Shown: in pieces, positions 34,382 to 45,712 of the stretch
Numbering within the stretch: the first letter of the stretch is position 1
Layout: every line of letters begins with the position of its first letter
Assembly: GCA_009760855.2 (NCBI GenBank)
Contig: WPIO01000007.1
Span: 11,335,001 to 11,399,000, forward strand
Origin: Cristatella mucedo
Taxonomy: Eukaryota; Bryozoa; Phylactolaemata; Cristatellidae
Direction: 5' to 3'
DNA length: 64,000 nucleotides
Position numbers and translations under genes: made by a program
Notes under the pieces: model-generated
The model's input: only the letters and a program-made list of their open reading frames with translations
What the model was told of the DNA's origin: nothing
Database searches by the model: none

Positions 34382-34860
34382 TTTGACGCTGACCCAGAAG
34401 GCCCGCCACGGCTTGGCTCCTTCGTACCTAGCTGAACTGCTGCACCAGCTTCAGCCTCCTCGTACGCTCAGGTCCTGTAAGGACAATATATTAGCTGTTC
34501 CATTCCTCCGATCAAAGACCTTGGGGACAGAAGCTTTTGCTCTACAGGTCCTAGACTGTGGAACCCGCTTCCACGATTCTAACACAACGACAACTATTTA
34601 CCTGTTGCCGACTATGGCTCATCCTTTTCAGCGGTCCTGAGCTGCTACTTCCATACATTCCACTACCTCAAACTGCTCTTCTGACTCTGCTATGCTTCCC
34701 AATTTCACTTTGCTGCTTGAGATGAACTCAGTTCGCCACCGAATGCGTACCGAAAGCCGATTAAACTGTGAGTGTGCTATACAAAACTCTCCTGCGTAAC
34801 ACCCACATAGTCGTAACGGCTTTGTGGAGTTACAGACGGAGATACATTAAATTACTCCGG
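34382..34860 (+). mobile_element. LINE Family B 3' fragment
   Basis: Plus strand from LTLTQKARHGLAPSYLAELLHQLQPPRTLRSC (34384 onward) through AVPFLRSKTLGTEAFAL, the WNTR..DSN region, the 3' UTR cgaaagccgattaaactgtg, the hairpin cacatagtc ... ggctttgtg (about 34804-34827) and gagatacattaaatta at the end. It begins about 55 bp downstream of the Tc1 homology and is probably a separate insertion. Confidence 0.92.
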
Positions 34861-36319
34861 ATGTTTGCTGAAAGCTGACTGAGTCAATGCCCTGGCGAAT
34901 GCAAGAAGTTAAAAAGAACAGGGGCGGTCTGACCTCCTTTTGATATGAGTACTCATTTGTGCATGTATAACCTTAGTTCTGATAATAGGAAATGTTAAAA
35001 CACCTCGTGCTCATTCAGTACTGCTTGACGAAGAGCGAGTTAATCAACTGACGAGATAGTGGCTTGGCGGTGGTACCTATTCACCCTCGTAAATACTTTT
35101 TCGTTGGAGTGTGTATGAAGTGCAGCCCGTGTCAACCTGACCTGAAAACCCTCATAGCGGAATGTCGGCGGCCATTAATTCGTCAGGACAGTTTCCGTTG
35201 TCCCGTGGCGAAACGGACGGGCGAACGGATGGAACTCCTCGTGCGATAGACGGCTGGAGAGAGGCCAAGAAAATAATCTCAGCCAGTTCAGTCCGGCTGC
35301 CTAATGGCATGTGATCGAGACGGCAGGCTAGAGCGGTGGCTTAGAGAAACAGCGAGCGAGCTGCCACTCGCGGCGAAGCGAGGGCAATCGAGATGACAAG
35401 TAGGTACAGGAGCCTTGCGCAGCAGCATCGCCCCGGCACAGCATGCCCGCCTGAGGCACGCTGGGACAGGGCTGCGGCGGCTGCTGCTGCTAGGTGCTAC
35501 TGCTGCGAGAGGAGAGCCGCCGCCATGGCTGCTGCTGCTGAGCGACAGCGCTAGAGCTAGGCTCGCAGGCGGGCGATTCGTGCGAAAGCGGGCGGGCGCT
35601 TCCGCGCAGCGAGCTGGCTGCCATTTCGACGTTTCTGCCGGCATTTCAGCAAGACCAAGATTAGCACGTAAAGCTGTAAAGCTTCGGCTGAGGACTGGTC
35701 GCGACGGCCTTTTCGAGCGGAACACTCGCCGCACCCTGCAAATGCCGGTTTCTCGCGAAAGCTTTCTTGCAATAGCCGGGCGGTCGCTTTAAACGAGGCT
35801 GCAGCAGCAGAGAGTGGAACAATTTCACTTCTCAGCCACCTACCCGGCGCCCGTCGTTAGCACGTATGCACCCGTATCTTCGGGGTACCACTCTTCTCCC
35901 GCTGATTCGGCGGATGTCATGCGACGAGGAGAATGCGAATAAGGCTAGTAGAAAATTCTTTCGCAGCAGCCCGGGTTTGTGGTGCGCTGTCTCGGTGTTT
36001 CTAGATTCCACTACATGCAGGTCAATGTCTGGATTTTGCCCAGAGGATCAGTCCCCCTCCACCTTCCCCCCTGTGCTAAGCAACTACACTTGCTTACTCA
36101 GGATGTCAGGATAGCTCCTCTGCGCGTATGACCTATGACCTATACGTATGACCTAGGCTATCTCAAAAATCATGTACGACGAGAGGCTAAATGCGGCTGC
36201 TCGCCGACCCAGACCGTTACCTAGATCGGACGATTTGGCAGTATCGCCTGGAGTTCCCTCGCAGTCTGCGAAGCTTCCCATTTTCCCAGAAATGCGAAGT
36301 CGCACTGAATATTGGACGG
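34861..36319. other. No recognised gene; GC-rich 35280-35800
   Basis: 35280-35800 is GC-rich with (CTG)-like clusters (ggctgctgctgctaggtgct, 35477-35496) and open frames up to 148 codons on both strands, none recognised. The remainder is unremarkable. Confidence 0.45.
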
Positions 36320-36442
36320 AAGGCTGGGTGGGTTCAAATCCTGTGGTGGGCGATCCTTTATCGTGCCACCTGAAAGCGGGTGGTGACTGGCGTTAAGGCT
36401 CTTCTGCTGCTATACATATGAGGCTGTTAAATCAGCTAGTAT
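36320..36442 (+). mobile_element. SINE1 copy, head truncated or diverged
   Basis: Plus strand: B box gggttcaaatcctg (36331-36344), gcgatcctttatcgtgcc, hairpin region ggcgttaaggctcttctg, and tail ggctgttaaatcagctagt, the clearest example of the SINE1 3' end. The upstream A-box half is not recognisable. Confidence 0.88.
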
Positions 36443-37365
36443 GAGTCCTGAGTTCTTGGGTAACGGCGACCCATGCGACCGCCAGCTTCACTCAATAGTG
36501 GCGTTCATTCGCTCGTAGCCAACAAAGCAAAGTCCGCCATAATTCGCCGACCTTGTCATTCGCAGACCCAATACTCATGTTTTCCTCCTGGCTCTACTTC
36601 TTGCCGTCGGCTAATAATTTATTTGCCTGCTGCCTCTTGCCACACATGTCTCTGTCCGACCGGCATCGTGTCCCTTTTCGACCACCATCATCACATCCGT
36701 TCTGACCATCTCGCTTCCTTATCGCGAATTATTTTCTGCATTAGATCAACGCTGGAGAACTTGGTCTTTCTTCTCTCCTTTTTTGCCACGCAGCACCTTC
36801 AAGTGGATCTCTCGGACCTTTCAGGTCTGTAAAAAAGTCATTAAAGTTTCTGCCAAATATATAATTTTCCCACTAAGGCGTCGCCCCAAGTAATTCTTCG
36901 CGACGTGATTAAAGACAAGGCCCAACCTGCCAATGACTAGTTAATTTACGGCACTAGGCTCATTAAGATATAACTCACAGCTGTCGCTAGCGGTTTACGC
37001 CATTTGTTAGTTACGCATTCTTTGTAATTCCTCGATGACACAGCGGCATTATCCGATCTCTTCTCGAGCCGGAACACCTACCTGCTGACAAGTAGTACGC
37101 AGCAGTTGACGTTTTCATGATAACAATATTTAAAAAAAACTCGGTCACTGGCCCACCCCAAGAAACTCTCCACGAAATCAAGACCACGAGTCCAACATTA
37201 GTTCAAATCCGAGCTAACTAGTGCTTTCTTTGACTAGCTATTTTGCTGTCTGACTAGTGCTTCTCATGTACCGAAAGAACAAAGTGGTCAAAATCTCGAA
37301 GACGAGAGTGCCGGTCGTCAAATGCCTTTTTATTCAAACAATGGATAATTAAAATATTGCATTAA
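36443..37365. other. No recognised gene
   Basis: A 119-codon plus-strand frame (36473-36832) has no recognisable domain. Nothing else identified. Confidence 0.45.
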
Positions 37366-38115
37366 TAAAAAATTTAGATGTCTCCCTAAGAGAGAGCTAA
37401 ATCTATTTCTAGGTAACTTGCATGTACTGCTAAAGAAGTGTGTCGATCGATACGTGATAGGATTCACAATTTCAGCACGCGTTAGCATGTACGCGAAAAA
37501 CCACACGGATCGAGCAAAGGGTAAGAGGAACAGGCAGGTTTTAGCTTCTTTTTGAATGTCATCAAGTCAGCTGATGTCATGATATCAGCTGGGATCGAGT
37601 TCCCTGGTTTTTTGAGCATAGTTTCTGAAGGGGTGGTTTTAAAAGGACTTAAGGTTGAACCGTATGGTCAGGGTCAGAGGAGAGTTTGGTACGATGAGAA
37701 GCCCGATCACGAATTTTTTCTCATTGCTAGGCCAGAGCAAACGCCATGAATGGACCTAAACGTGAACAAAAAACCTTGAAGTTAATGCACTGCTTGATTA
37801 GGAGTCAGTGCGGGTCGGCGAGAACTGGTGTCGGTGCATGCGTCAGTGTCAGTGAAGGTCGGCGAGAACTGGTGTGATGTGGCAACGGCGACGCTCACGA
37901 GAGACAAGCCTAGCAATGAAGGAGTCCATCAAGGAATGCATCTGCTCAGTGCTCACTCAGACTGCAGCCCGGGAATGATGGGTCCTAAAAGTGAGTGACA
38001 GAACCTCGATGCCAATTTACTGCTGATTGGGAGTTAGTGCAGGTCGTCAAGAAGTGGTGTAGCAGATGCGGCAGTTGTGACGTTCACAATGGACAAGCCT
38101 ATCTGCAAGACAAGA
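37366..38115 (-). mobile_element. LINE Family A, rearranged 3' portion
   Basis: Minus strand: 3' hairpin near 37380-37420 (cctaagagagagctaaatct), 3' UTR, reversed AWNSLP region (gagttccctggttttttgag), then the thumb-coding region. The segment around ggtcggcgagaactggtgt occurs twice (37828-37846 and 37859-37877) and a further related copy of the same stretch follows at about 37990-38100. It therefore contains internal partial duplications. Confidence 0.8.
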
Positions 38116-38397
38116 GCCGATTAAGTCAAGTTCTCCAAATAGCAGCATCCCACGCAAGCTTTCATTGGCCCCCTAAAGCTCATTCTGCAAGCCGCTGACC
38201 TGTCGAGCTGTCTTTCTGAATACGCTTTTCTGCCTTCTTTCTCCTCTCCCAGGGAACTGAGCACCAAACAAAAAGTGCGCCTGTAGCACATGGCCTCCGC
38301 TAGCTCTCTATTTTGAGTTTATTCGCCTCTCTTTCCCCTTACTCTCTCCCCCACTGACGGATCACTGCCAGGATCTCGCCCCTTTGTACACCGACGT

Positions 38398-39533
38398 ACT
38401 AGCTATGGGCAAGTACGGTATGACTCAGCAATAGGAAACTTTATCGTCAAAATTGGTTCTGCCAGCATATCTTCTGTGGAATCTGCACGAAATCTAGGTG
38501 GCCGGTTCCAAGGTGACCTTGTACTAGATGACCAAATCAGCTCCACAGTCAAGTCTGCCTACTTTCAGCTACATAGCATCGCCAAAATTCGGGCTTGCTT
38601 GTACAGGTATACTGCATCCTCTGTGAATGCTGCCACTAACCACACTTGCATGCTGTGCATGTCACCCATAACCATGTTATTCTTGTTGTTTATTGAGCAT
38701 GCTACCGCTAACCATTCGATCGTGTTTCCTTTGTAGCAAATTTAAAGTGCTTAGAAAGAGATTGAGTTCTCCGAGGGAGCTTTATCAAGTGTACTATTAC
38801 TATTATTATCCAAATTGGTTCATACATTTGTAACATCCCGTCTCGACGTCTGCAACTCACTGCTTGGTGGTCTTCCAGCCATGCAAGCAGGTGCTTACAA
38901 TTGGTTTGAAACTCTGCTGCTAGGCTTTTATGTCGTGAGCGTCGCAGTTGCCATATCATACCACTTCTCGAAGACCTGCACGGACTACCATTCAAGCAAC
39001 GCATCGACTTCAAGGTTCTCCCATTCAATTTTACGTCTCTTCATTCTCTAGGTTCAACCTACCTATTAGAGCTACAGCTCCACAAGGCTAGGCATAGATA
39101 CTATTCGATTTTCTGACTTAAATCTTTCATCTACACCCAGTAATATAACTAGTACGAACCTCAAATACTCTAGAGACCGTACCTTTAGTTTATATGCTTC
39201 CAAAGCCAGGAACTAACTCTTGACTGACGTCACGACTTCCCCTTACTTGACAAAATTTAAACAGAAGTTAAAATTGCATCTATTTATCACAGCATTGAGT
39301 GGGTTCTTGTGATTCATCTTTTGAATGCTTATGCATGCTAACACTGTAAATGCTGCCACTAACCATAATTGCATGCTGATCCTGTTCATGTCGCCCCTAA
39401 CCACATTATGCTTGCTGATATTGTACATGCTACCACTAACCAGAGGATCATGCTTCCTTTACAGGAAATCGAAAGTGCCTAGAAAGAGATTAAGTTCTCC
39501 GAGGGGGCTATAACGATGTATCATTATTATTAT
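38398..39533 (+). mobile_element. LINE Family A copy with a nested Family A end
   Basis: Plus strand from VLAMGKYGMTQQ-type coding (ctagctatgggcaagtacgg) through ESARNLGGRFQGDLVLDDQISSTVKSAYFQLHSIAKIRACL (38478-38600). After an insertion at 38620-38808 it resumes at caaattggttcatacatttg and continues (RLDVCNSLLGGLPAMQAGAY) to the C-terminus, 3' UTR, hairpin gtgcctagaaagagattaag ... gagggggctataac (39474-39514) and (ATT)n near 39520-39533. Frames are broken. Confidence 0.9.
38620..38808 (+). mobile_element. Nested Family A 3' end inserted in Family A
   Basis: About 190 bp beginning ctctgtgaatgctgccacta and ending with hairpin gtgcttagaaagagattgag ... gagggagctttatcaagtgt and ATTACTATTATT. It splits the host coding sequence between gcatcc and ccaaattgg. 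ATCC is present on both sides, compatible with a 4-bp target duplication. Confidence 0.85.
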
Positions 39534-39675
39534 TCTGCTTTTTCTTCTTATTATTATTTACACTTTTATTGTAATTACACCTTTCCTCGTAATATTTCTG
39601 CAGTCATTGGAAGTGTTTTTCGTGAGTACTTTTTCGCTATGAAAAGTAATAATATGAATAATAAGAGATAAGCAT

Positions 39676-39860
39676 TGCTGCTAATAGAACTAAATCCCTT
39701 TCTAGAAAATTACCATGTGCTTTAAAGAAAGCTTGTCAATTGGTTAGTGATGGCATGCAAAGTATCAGCACGTATAACCTCTTAAAGTACTACTCACATG
39801 GATCAAACAGACGCTCTGAGGAACAGGTTCGCACCCTCTTTTTAAATGTCGTCTGCGTCC
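39676..39860 (-). mobile_element. LINE Family A 3' UTR fragment
   Basis: Minus strand: ctaatagaactaaatccctt and tctagaaaattaccatgtgc (degenerate hairpin), then gttagtgatggcatgcaaag, ggatcaaacagacgctctga and tttttaaatgtcgtc, matching the order in other Family A 3' UTRs. Highly diverged. Confidence 0.7.
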
Positions 39861-40240
39861 GAACCCCAACATACAGTGCAGACCCAACGGTGCGACTGCT
39901 CAGTAGCTGTATGCTACACATGGGTAGGACTGTCTCACCACGTGTCCCACTAAATGGTGCTGAAGGGGCTATCAAGACTCAAGCCTTGACCTGCCTCCCA
40001 GTTAATTAATGCACGGCAGGCGGCTTGCCGGTTTGTATTCCTGTCCTGGGACAGCAAAAAAGGTAGCTTTGAGGCCTGCTGGAGGACTTGGTATACACCA
40101 ATCTGCCTGATGCTTAAATCAACCTCAGCCAGACAGTACTGCTATGGTACTTGGCATACTGATCAGCTAAACACAATTCAGCCAGATACTGGAGACAGGC
40201 AGCGTAGCAGTATAGCACAACTAAGTGTAAGCCTTCCAGC

Positions 40241-40312
40241 GAGCTCTTCTGCAGATAGAAATTCCTTCGGCAATGCGAGCTCTTCTGCAGATAGAAATTC
40301 CTTCCGAAATGC
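40241..40312 (+). repeat. 36-bp tandem duplication
   Basis: Two units starting gagctcttctgcagatagaa at 40241 and 40277. The period is 36 bp, so plus-strand translation repeats the 12-residue block SSSADRNSFGNA. The duplicated frame runs 40110-40376 but has no known homology. Confidence 0.95.
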
Positions 40313-40609
40313 TTTTGGTACAAAGAATACACCGAGCCATGCATATATCTGTTGTATGCTAACTGTTAGCGCATAAACTACTAAGCTGACGAGCCAGAAA
40401 AGAACGTCGAAACCTCGAAAAGAGCAAATAGCTGAATGCTCGACCTCTAACACGCATCTGCTATCTTCATAGGCACATCCAGGCATTTTCGAAATAGGCT
40501 GCGAATAATCTTTGGTTGGGTGAAGCCTAGGCTGTCAAGCGGTGAGCCGCTTTCCACCCAGCCCTTCCAGGATCGTTCCGCGGGGGCTCCACATAGAGCC
40601 TCTACACTC

Positions 40610-40707
40610 GGAACGCCTCGGAACGCCTCGGTACGCCTCGGAACGCCTCGGAACGCCTCGGTACGCCTCGGAACGCCTCGGTACGCCTCGGAACGCCTCG
40701 GTACGCC
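40610..40707 (+). repeat. Decanucleotide minisatellite (GGWACGCCTC)n
   Basis: Ten 10-bp units alternate GGAACGCCTC and GGTACGCCTC in the order A A T A A T A T A T, a small higher-order pattern. Frames are open through it on both strands (minus 40447-40806, repeated GVPRRTEAFR) because 30 bp equals ten codons. I do not consider that proof of coding. Confidence 0.98.
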
Positions 40708-41044
40708 AGTTTCACCCTTCGAGCCCGGGATACCTCGGCACTCTGATCTAAGCCAAGGCCATGAAAATGCTTGACCACTTAATGCTATAATAGATTCTGA
40801 TCCCATGATCGTGAAAGCGCTTGGCCACTGAACGCTATACTAGATTCTGCTCATCAGACCTGGCACGAACTGACGCCGCACTGCCCGGGAACACTGCCGA
40901 AGATTACCATCTCTGTCAGCTGTTTTCAACAGAGGGCAAGCAAGCCTGCTGCCGGACTGACGTGTCGAAGGCTGCCAATGTCCGTCTGACTAAAATTCGA
41001 TCGTTTGCAGTTGACACATGATAGTCACAGCTGCTTGTATTTTC

Positions 41045-41178
41045 AGTTGACTGAGTAGAGGTCGTGGGTTCGAATCATGCAGTGGACAATCCTTTATTGC
41101 TAACTGCACGCAAAGGTAAAAGCCATTAAGACTCTTCTGCCGCTGTATAAAGTGAGGCTGTTAAATCAGCTAGTGGCC
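41045..41178 (+). mobile_element. SINE1 copy
   Basis: Plus strand: ggtcgtgggttcgaatcatg (41060-41079, B box), acaatcctttattgc, hairpin agccattaagactctt, and tail ggctgttaaatcagctagt (41157-41175). Confidence 0.92.
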
Positions 41179-41275
41179 GTCATCTTGAGCAACAATATGC
41201 AAACAGTTTCTAGCATTGGAACAGTTGGCTGACTAGCTCCATTGACGATATGTGGTGGCTTCTGGATGTTTGGTG

Positions 41276-41515
41276 AGAGCTGGATAATTGACTATAATGA
41301 TAATAATAATAATGTACTTTATAAAGCGCCCTCAGAGGATTTAATCTCTTTCGAGGCGCTTTACATTTGCTGCAAAGGAAAATGCAATTGAATGGTAAGT
41401 AAAATAATGCTTGAAAAACAAACAAAATGAATAGCATGGTTAGGGGTGACATGCACAGGGTCAGCATGCAAATATAGTTAGTGGAAGCATGCACAGTGTC
41501 AGCACACATAAGACT
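41276..41515 (-). mobile_element. LINE Family A 3' UTR end
   Basis: Minus strand: (AAT)n tail, then hairpin aagcgccctcagaggattta ... ctttcgaggcgctttac (41324-41368), gcaaaggaaaatgcaattga, and the gcatgcaaatatagttagtg phrases of the Family A 3' UTR. Truncated before the coding part. Confidence 0.93.
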
Positions 41516-42770
41516 ATGGCCTGGGTGACTAACGTTACCACAGCAAGCATGGCTGTACTCTGCTCTCAAGGGGCCTCTGCCGCGCCCAGTAAGACGGTGC
41601 CAAAGAGGCAGTGGCAATCTCATGACCGATCAATCCAGAATGGATTTCGTTGAGTAGATGAATGGTAAAAGGGAGCTCAGCTGCTCAGCCGAGCGAAACC
41701 CACAGTACCGATCCAGGTCTAATGAATCCCACAGCATTAATTTACACTGCGATTATTTATTATCTACAGGTACCTGCAAAACGATAGCGCTAGTCATGCA
41801 GTGGCTGCAAGTCCAAGCCGTAGTTAGTGTTGGCAGTGAAGAGTTTCTCCAGACTTCCGTGCTAGAAAAGCTTGAGTTGAGCCGTCACTCACTACTCGCA
41901 ATCGTCGGATCGTCATATGCAGTGGCGCTCGGGTGATACATGCAAATATCGCCACGAATAGGTTCTCTGGCTTGGCTGACAGCAAAATGAGGACCAATTG
42001 GTTTCGATAAAGTGGCATGGATATACGCACATATAGGTTAGATAGAACAACGGCCATCACAGCAAAAGAAGCAGAGCAACTGCAACGAAGGCTCCAAGGG
42101 AGGTCAATTTATACACTTAAACCTTGATGAAGCTGATGCTAATCAGGTTTATACAAGCACTATAATACCATCGAAGAATGTCGTAGTGCAAGAAAGAAAG
42201 AAGGACATGTCTTGTCCATTCTCGGGAGTTGAACCAATAACTTCCGACAGCAGAGGCTACGGTCCTGCGAACTCACTAGTTTCGACAGTTTTCGAGCTGC
42301 CTTCAGTCCGACAGAGGCCCGACGCTGGTTAGGTCTAATGCTGCACTCTAAGCAAGGTTAGGTTAAACAGAACCTCTCGAAACTGTGTCGCTAAACCATT
42401 GGAGAATGCACTTGCAAAGTGCAGGGCGGCTGGCTGGCCAGAGAGCTTCGTTAGCCTTTAGCACTTTCGCTCTAGCTTTCAGCTGAGCATCCAGTAGTGA
42501 GTACCATAACGCACTCCAGCAGGTGGGGCGGCAAACTAGCAAAAAGAGATGCAAAATAAAAAGGTATTTATTTGTGTGTCTTTTATTAGACATCCGCCTG
42601 AGAGCGCATATACGCCAGTACATAACGGGTAGTTTACTTGCACAAGTGTGCCCCTAAACATGCATTTTCCAGGTGAGTAATGAAGGCCGTGCACAGACCC
42701 AAGCGCACGAGCATAATCCAAGCGAGTTGTCTGCTCCTGGTCTGAACCTGATTCCCAGTAAGCAAGAGTG
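41516..42770. other. No recognised gene; possible tRNA-like patch
   Basis: Nothing coding is recognised. On the minus strand about 42300-42205, ggttcaactcccgagaa is a good Pol III B-box match, followed downstream by cttctttctttc. It could be a third SINE type, but a single copy with a poor A box is weak support. Confidence 0.35.
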
Positions 42771-42806
42771 CTTTCAGGGCAGCTGCTTCAGCAGCTGCCC
42801 TGAAAG
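42771..42806. repeat. 36-bp palindrome (17-bp arms, 2-nt loop)
   Basis: Arms 42771-42787 and 42790-42806 are perfectly complementary (ctttcagggcagctgct and its reverse complement) with loop TC. It is not part of any repeat family I see. Confidence 0.98.
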
Positions 42807-44090
42807 AGCTACTGTCAGAGCTGGCCTAGCTACTGTCAGATCGATGCTTAGCCGGCGTAGCTCACACTCCGACCTTAGCTGGCTCGTAAGTGACTTGAAG
42901 ATACTGGAGCTGGGACGTTCCAAGGGCACGTTGCCATGACAGTTAACTTTGGCATAATCTTCTCCGCCCTTCTAAAGGATACTGGTTTAGGCGGTGAATG
43001 GATTTGTCTTACAGCAGGTTTCAGAGCAACTTAATCCGACAGGCTGATAAAGAGTTTGACAGGGAAAATAAACTGATACACACCTGAAGAGCATGCCACT
43101 GCATGGCCACTCTATCCATAGGTTATCTGGGCCAAGACAGCCGATGGCCCAGAGCAGCTACGACACGGCATAGTAGCGCTTGATTACTCTGCTCTCCAAG
43201 TGAATGCCGGCTTGGATACGCATCGGCTGGTACACTGTGGTACCAGAAATAATACGGCTCAATGTGCACGGTAGCTGCATAGACTGCCGCTTAGAGGTCT
43301 GCATAAGTCCAACTGAAGTCCTAGCTCAAGCCTTGACTTGGCCATATTCCAAGAGGGCAGTCCGGTATGCAGAGGGACGTGCCCACATGCCGACCTCCGT
43401 TCACTTCAGGCCAAGTGCTATCCAACCAGCATTATTTATGCAACGGTAGGTCGAAGCAGACTATCATCTATCTGTCAGACTATCATCTCAGCTAGTGGCT
43501 GGCTATCTGCTGCTCGACGATGCAGCTGCTCGCTGCTCGCTCGCTGCTCATCGTCACTCATCTCTGCTCGTCGCTGCTTCTCGCTGCTCCTCGTTGGTGC
43601 TGCTGCTGCTTACTCTGAATGGTGAACAATTCGTTAGCTTTCCACCATCTCTTGAGGGGACAGTGCACACTGTCTTAATGCATAGGAGGAAAACTCGGCA
43701 GGGAAAGAAAAGAAGTTCGATAACATGGTAAGAGGTAAATAAGATTTCGTTAGCAGGGCGCTGATATTCATGCAAAGCGATTTAGTTAAGAAAAGTGGTG
43801 ACCGTATCAAGTCGGCTGGAGTCAGAGTATCTGGATGACCTTTCTGGTGGGATGTGTTTGTAACTCCCTGAACACTGCCACTGATGAAACAAGAGAAGTA
43901 GAAAGTTTTTGAGACCGTTCAGAAAAGCCAACCTTGGCTTGTGAAGCCAGAGCCAACACCAGCCACAAACAGCAAGCTGAGTGGAATACATTATTTCTTT
44001 ACATCCCTTCTACACGACAGATAACTCACAGCACATTGATTGGTGACCGACTCATAATGAACATAATCAAATAGAACCAGGAAGTGGTTT
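42807..44090. other. No recognised gene; CTG/CTCG-rich tract 43490-43615
   Basis: 43490-43615 is a degenerate gctgctcgctgctc-type repeat. Otherwise no coding or RNA signal. Confidence 0.5.
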
Positions 44091-44353
44091 CCAGATTATT
44101 CGTTCCAGAAATGAGTCAATAGATAAGGATCTGTATCAGGCTAACGATCTCGACCAGGCTGACTCTGCTGCAATCGCTGTCTTTGCTCGTCTGAACTGTC
44201 CTCATTCACTGGCATGACGAAGTGTAGACTGCATTCCGTAAGCAGCCACTGCTTACGTCCTGCGAAAATTCCGGATATTGATTGATTAATCACTAACAAA
44301 TGCATCATAGGGGCCTGTCAAATTGCTATTTTACTTCTCTGAAAAAGACCGCG
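44091..44353 (+). repeat. 263-bp duplicated segment, likely donor copy
   Basis: Starts ccagattattcgttccagaa and ends gaaaaagaccgcg. The same 263 bp recurs at 45713-45975 with only two differences that I find by eye, both transitions. This copy is flanked by sequence not shared with the other and not recognisably interrupted, so it is the probable donor. Confidence 0.97.
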
Positions 44354-44510
44354 AATCGTAGAATGCGGCTTAAGAGAATACCGAGACACTAAAGTAATGA
44401 CTTCCATACCTTCAAAAGTAATTTCTGAAGATTGCTTGGCAGCAGTATTGAAGCCAGCTTTCCCGGTGGAATGGCCACATGCTTGGCTTCTGGTGGCAAA
44501 TAAAATAAGA

Positions 44511-44547
44511 TTCTCAGGAGAGGAATTCTCAGGAGAGGCATTCTCAG
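44511..44547 (+). repeat. 15-bp tandem repeat, 2.5 copies
   Basis: Units ttctcaggagaggaa, ttctcaggagaggca and partial ttctcag. Minus-strand translation gives a repeated SPEN-like block, probably not meaningful. Confidence 0.93.
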
Positions 44548-45043
44548 CCTTGATCTGAGTGATCCCATTGCCAAAGAGCACGGCCCACATGTGACAAGTG
44601 ACCTTTGTACTCACATTTCAAGCTTAATACTGCTCAACCGTGCTTCGCCCACGTGTAACCATTGAAAATGCTTCTTATGGCTGCACACTCCCTTGTTGCT
44701 CGAAAGCAGAGCTGATTCTTTTACTTTGGTGGCTAGATACCTGACTCTCAGAGTCTCATTATTATCGTATTTACGTTGTTGTGTTTACCTGAAAACTCGG
44801 CTGAGCCACCAGACAGATAGTGGATTAGAGAAGTGCTTATTATCAAGTGACATAGAAAGTGCTGAAAAATGGTCTCGACTTTGTACACGGTAGGTACCTT
44901 GGTTAATCTGCTAAGTAAGAGCCTACTCGGTTGTTGTGATCACTTTGCATTCTATAGCCAGACCCAGATCCGGCAAAAATGCAGCCACAACCGCATGTAG
45001 CTTGACAGACAGCTAAGGCGTGCCCCTCCTTAGTAGCACCGTG
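44548..45043. other. No recognised gene
   Basis: Nothing identified. Confidence 0.5.
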
Positions 45044-45069
45044 GAGAGAGAGAGAGAGAGAGAAAAAGA

Positions 45070-45157
<88 letters not shown>
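45044..45157 (+). repeat. (GA)n microsatellite
   Basis: About 55 GA units with AAAAA and GGG interruptions near 45062-45074. Confidence 0.99.
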
Positions 45158-45158
<1 letters not shown>

Positions 45159-45673
45159 CGTGCTGCAAGGTCAAGTGACCCAGGTCTTGACCTATTCTTC
45201 TGCAAGTTTCATGCTTATCGAGACTTTGACAGCAGCTCCTGACCATCTCATGGCTAAATGACATGAGCAGAGCAGAAGACGTATTAGATGAACCCCTTTA
45301 GCACGTGATACGATCCAAAACCACCCCAGGGAGCTGCATAGCTCTTAAAAAGCTGCTGCTCAAACCACGTCGAGACACTTCACTGTCTCTTCAGCTCGTG
45401 ACCTGGACATTTGGTTTTCTTGACTTTTAGTTCCGCTTGCAGCGCCTGTACTATATTTGAGAAAACTCTGAGTTGGAAAGCTTAATTTTTAAAATCTCAC
45501 GGTGTTGAATAAAACCGAGTTCGCCTCGTGAGACCAGTTGGCTCCGCTACACCCTTAATTTAATCTTTTCTTCACTGTGGTACTTCGGCCAGTACCTACA
45601 GCCCTGCTCGCTGCAGACAGCTTTGTCTGCCTAGAAGACTTTCTCGCGCCCGATTCCCGATTCGAGCAGCATT
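45158..45673. other. No recognised gene
   Basis: No coding or repeat signal. Confidence 0.5.
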
Positions 45674-45712
45674 ACAAAATACATTTGATAGAGCGCCCTC
45701 AGAGAAATTAAT

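Noticed and set aside
33420-34390. Terminal inverted repeats for the Tc1 relic
   Set aside because: I looked on both sides of the transposase homology and found no matching inverted ends; flanks are microsatellite and Family B.
40610-40707. CRISPR-like array
   Set aside because: Ten-base units are contiguous with no spacers, and the context is a eukaryotic repeat-rich region.
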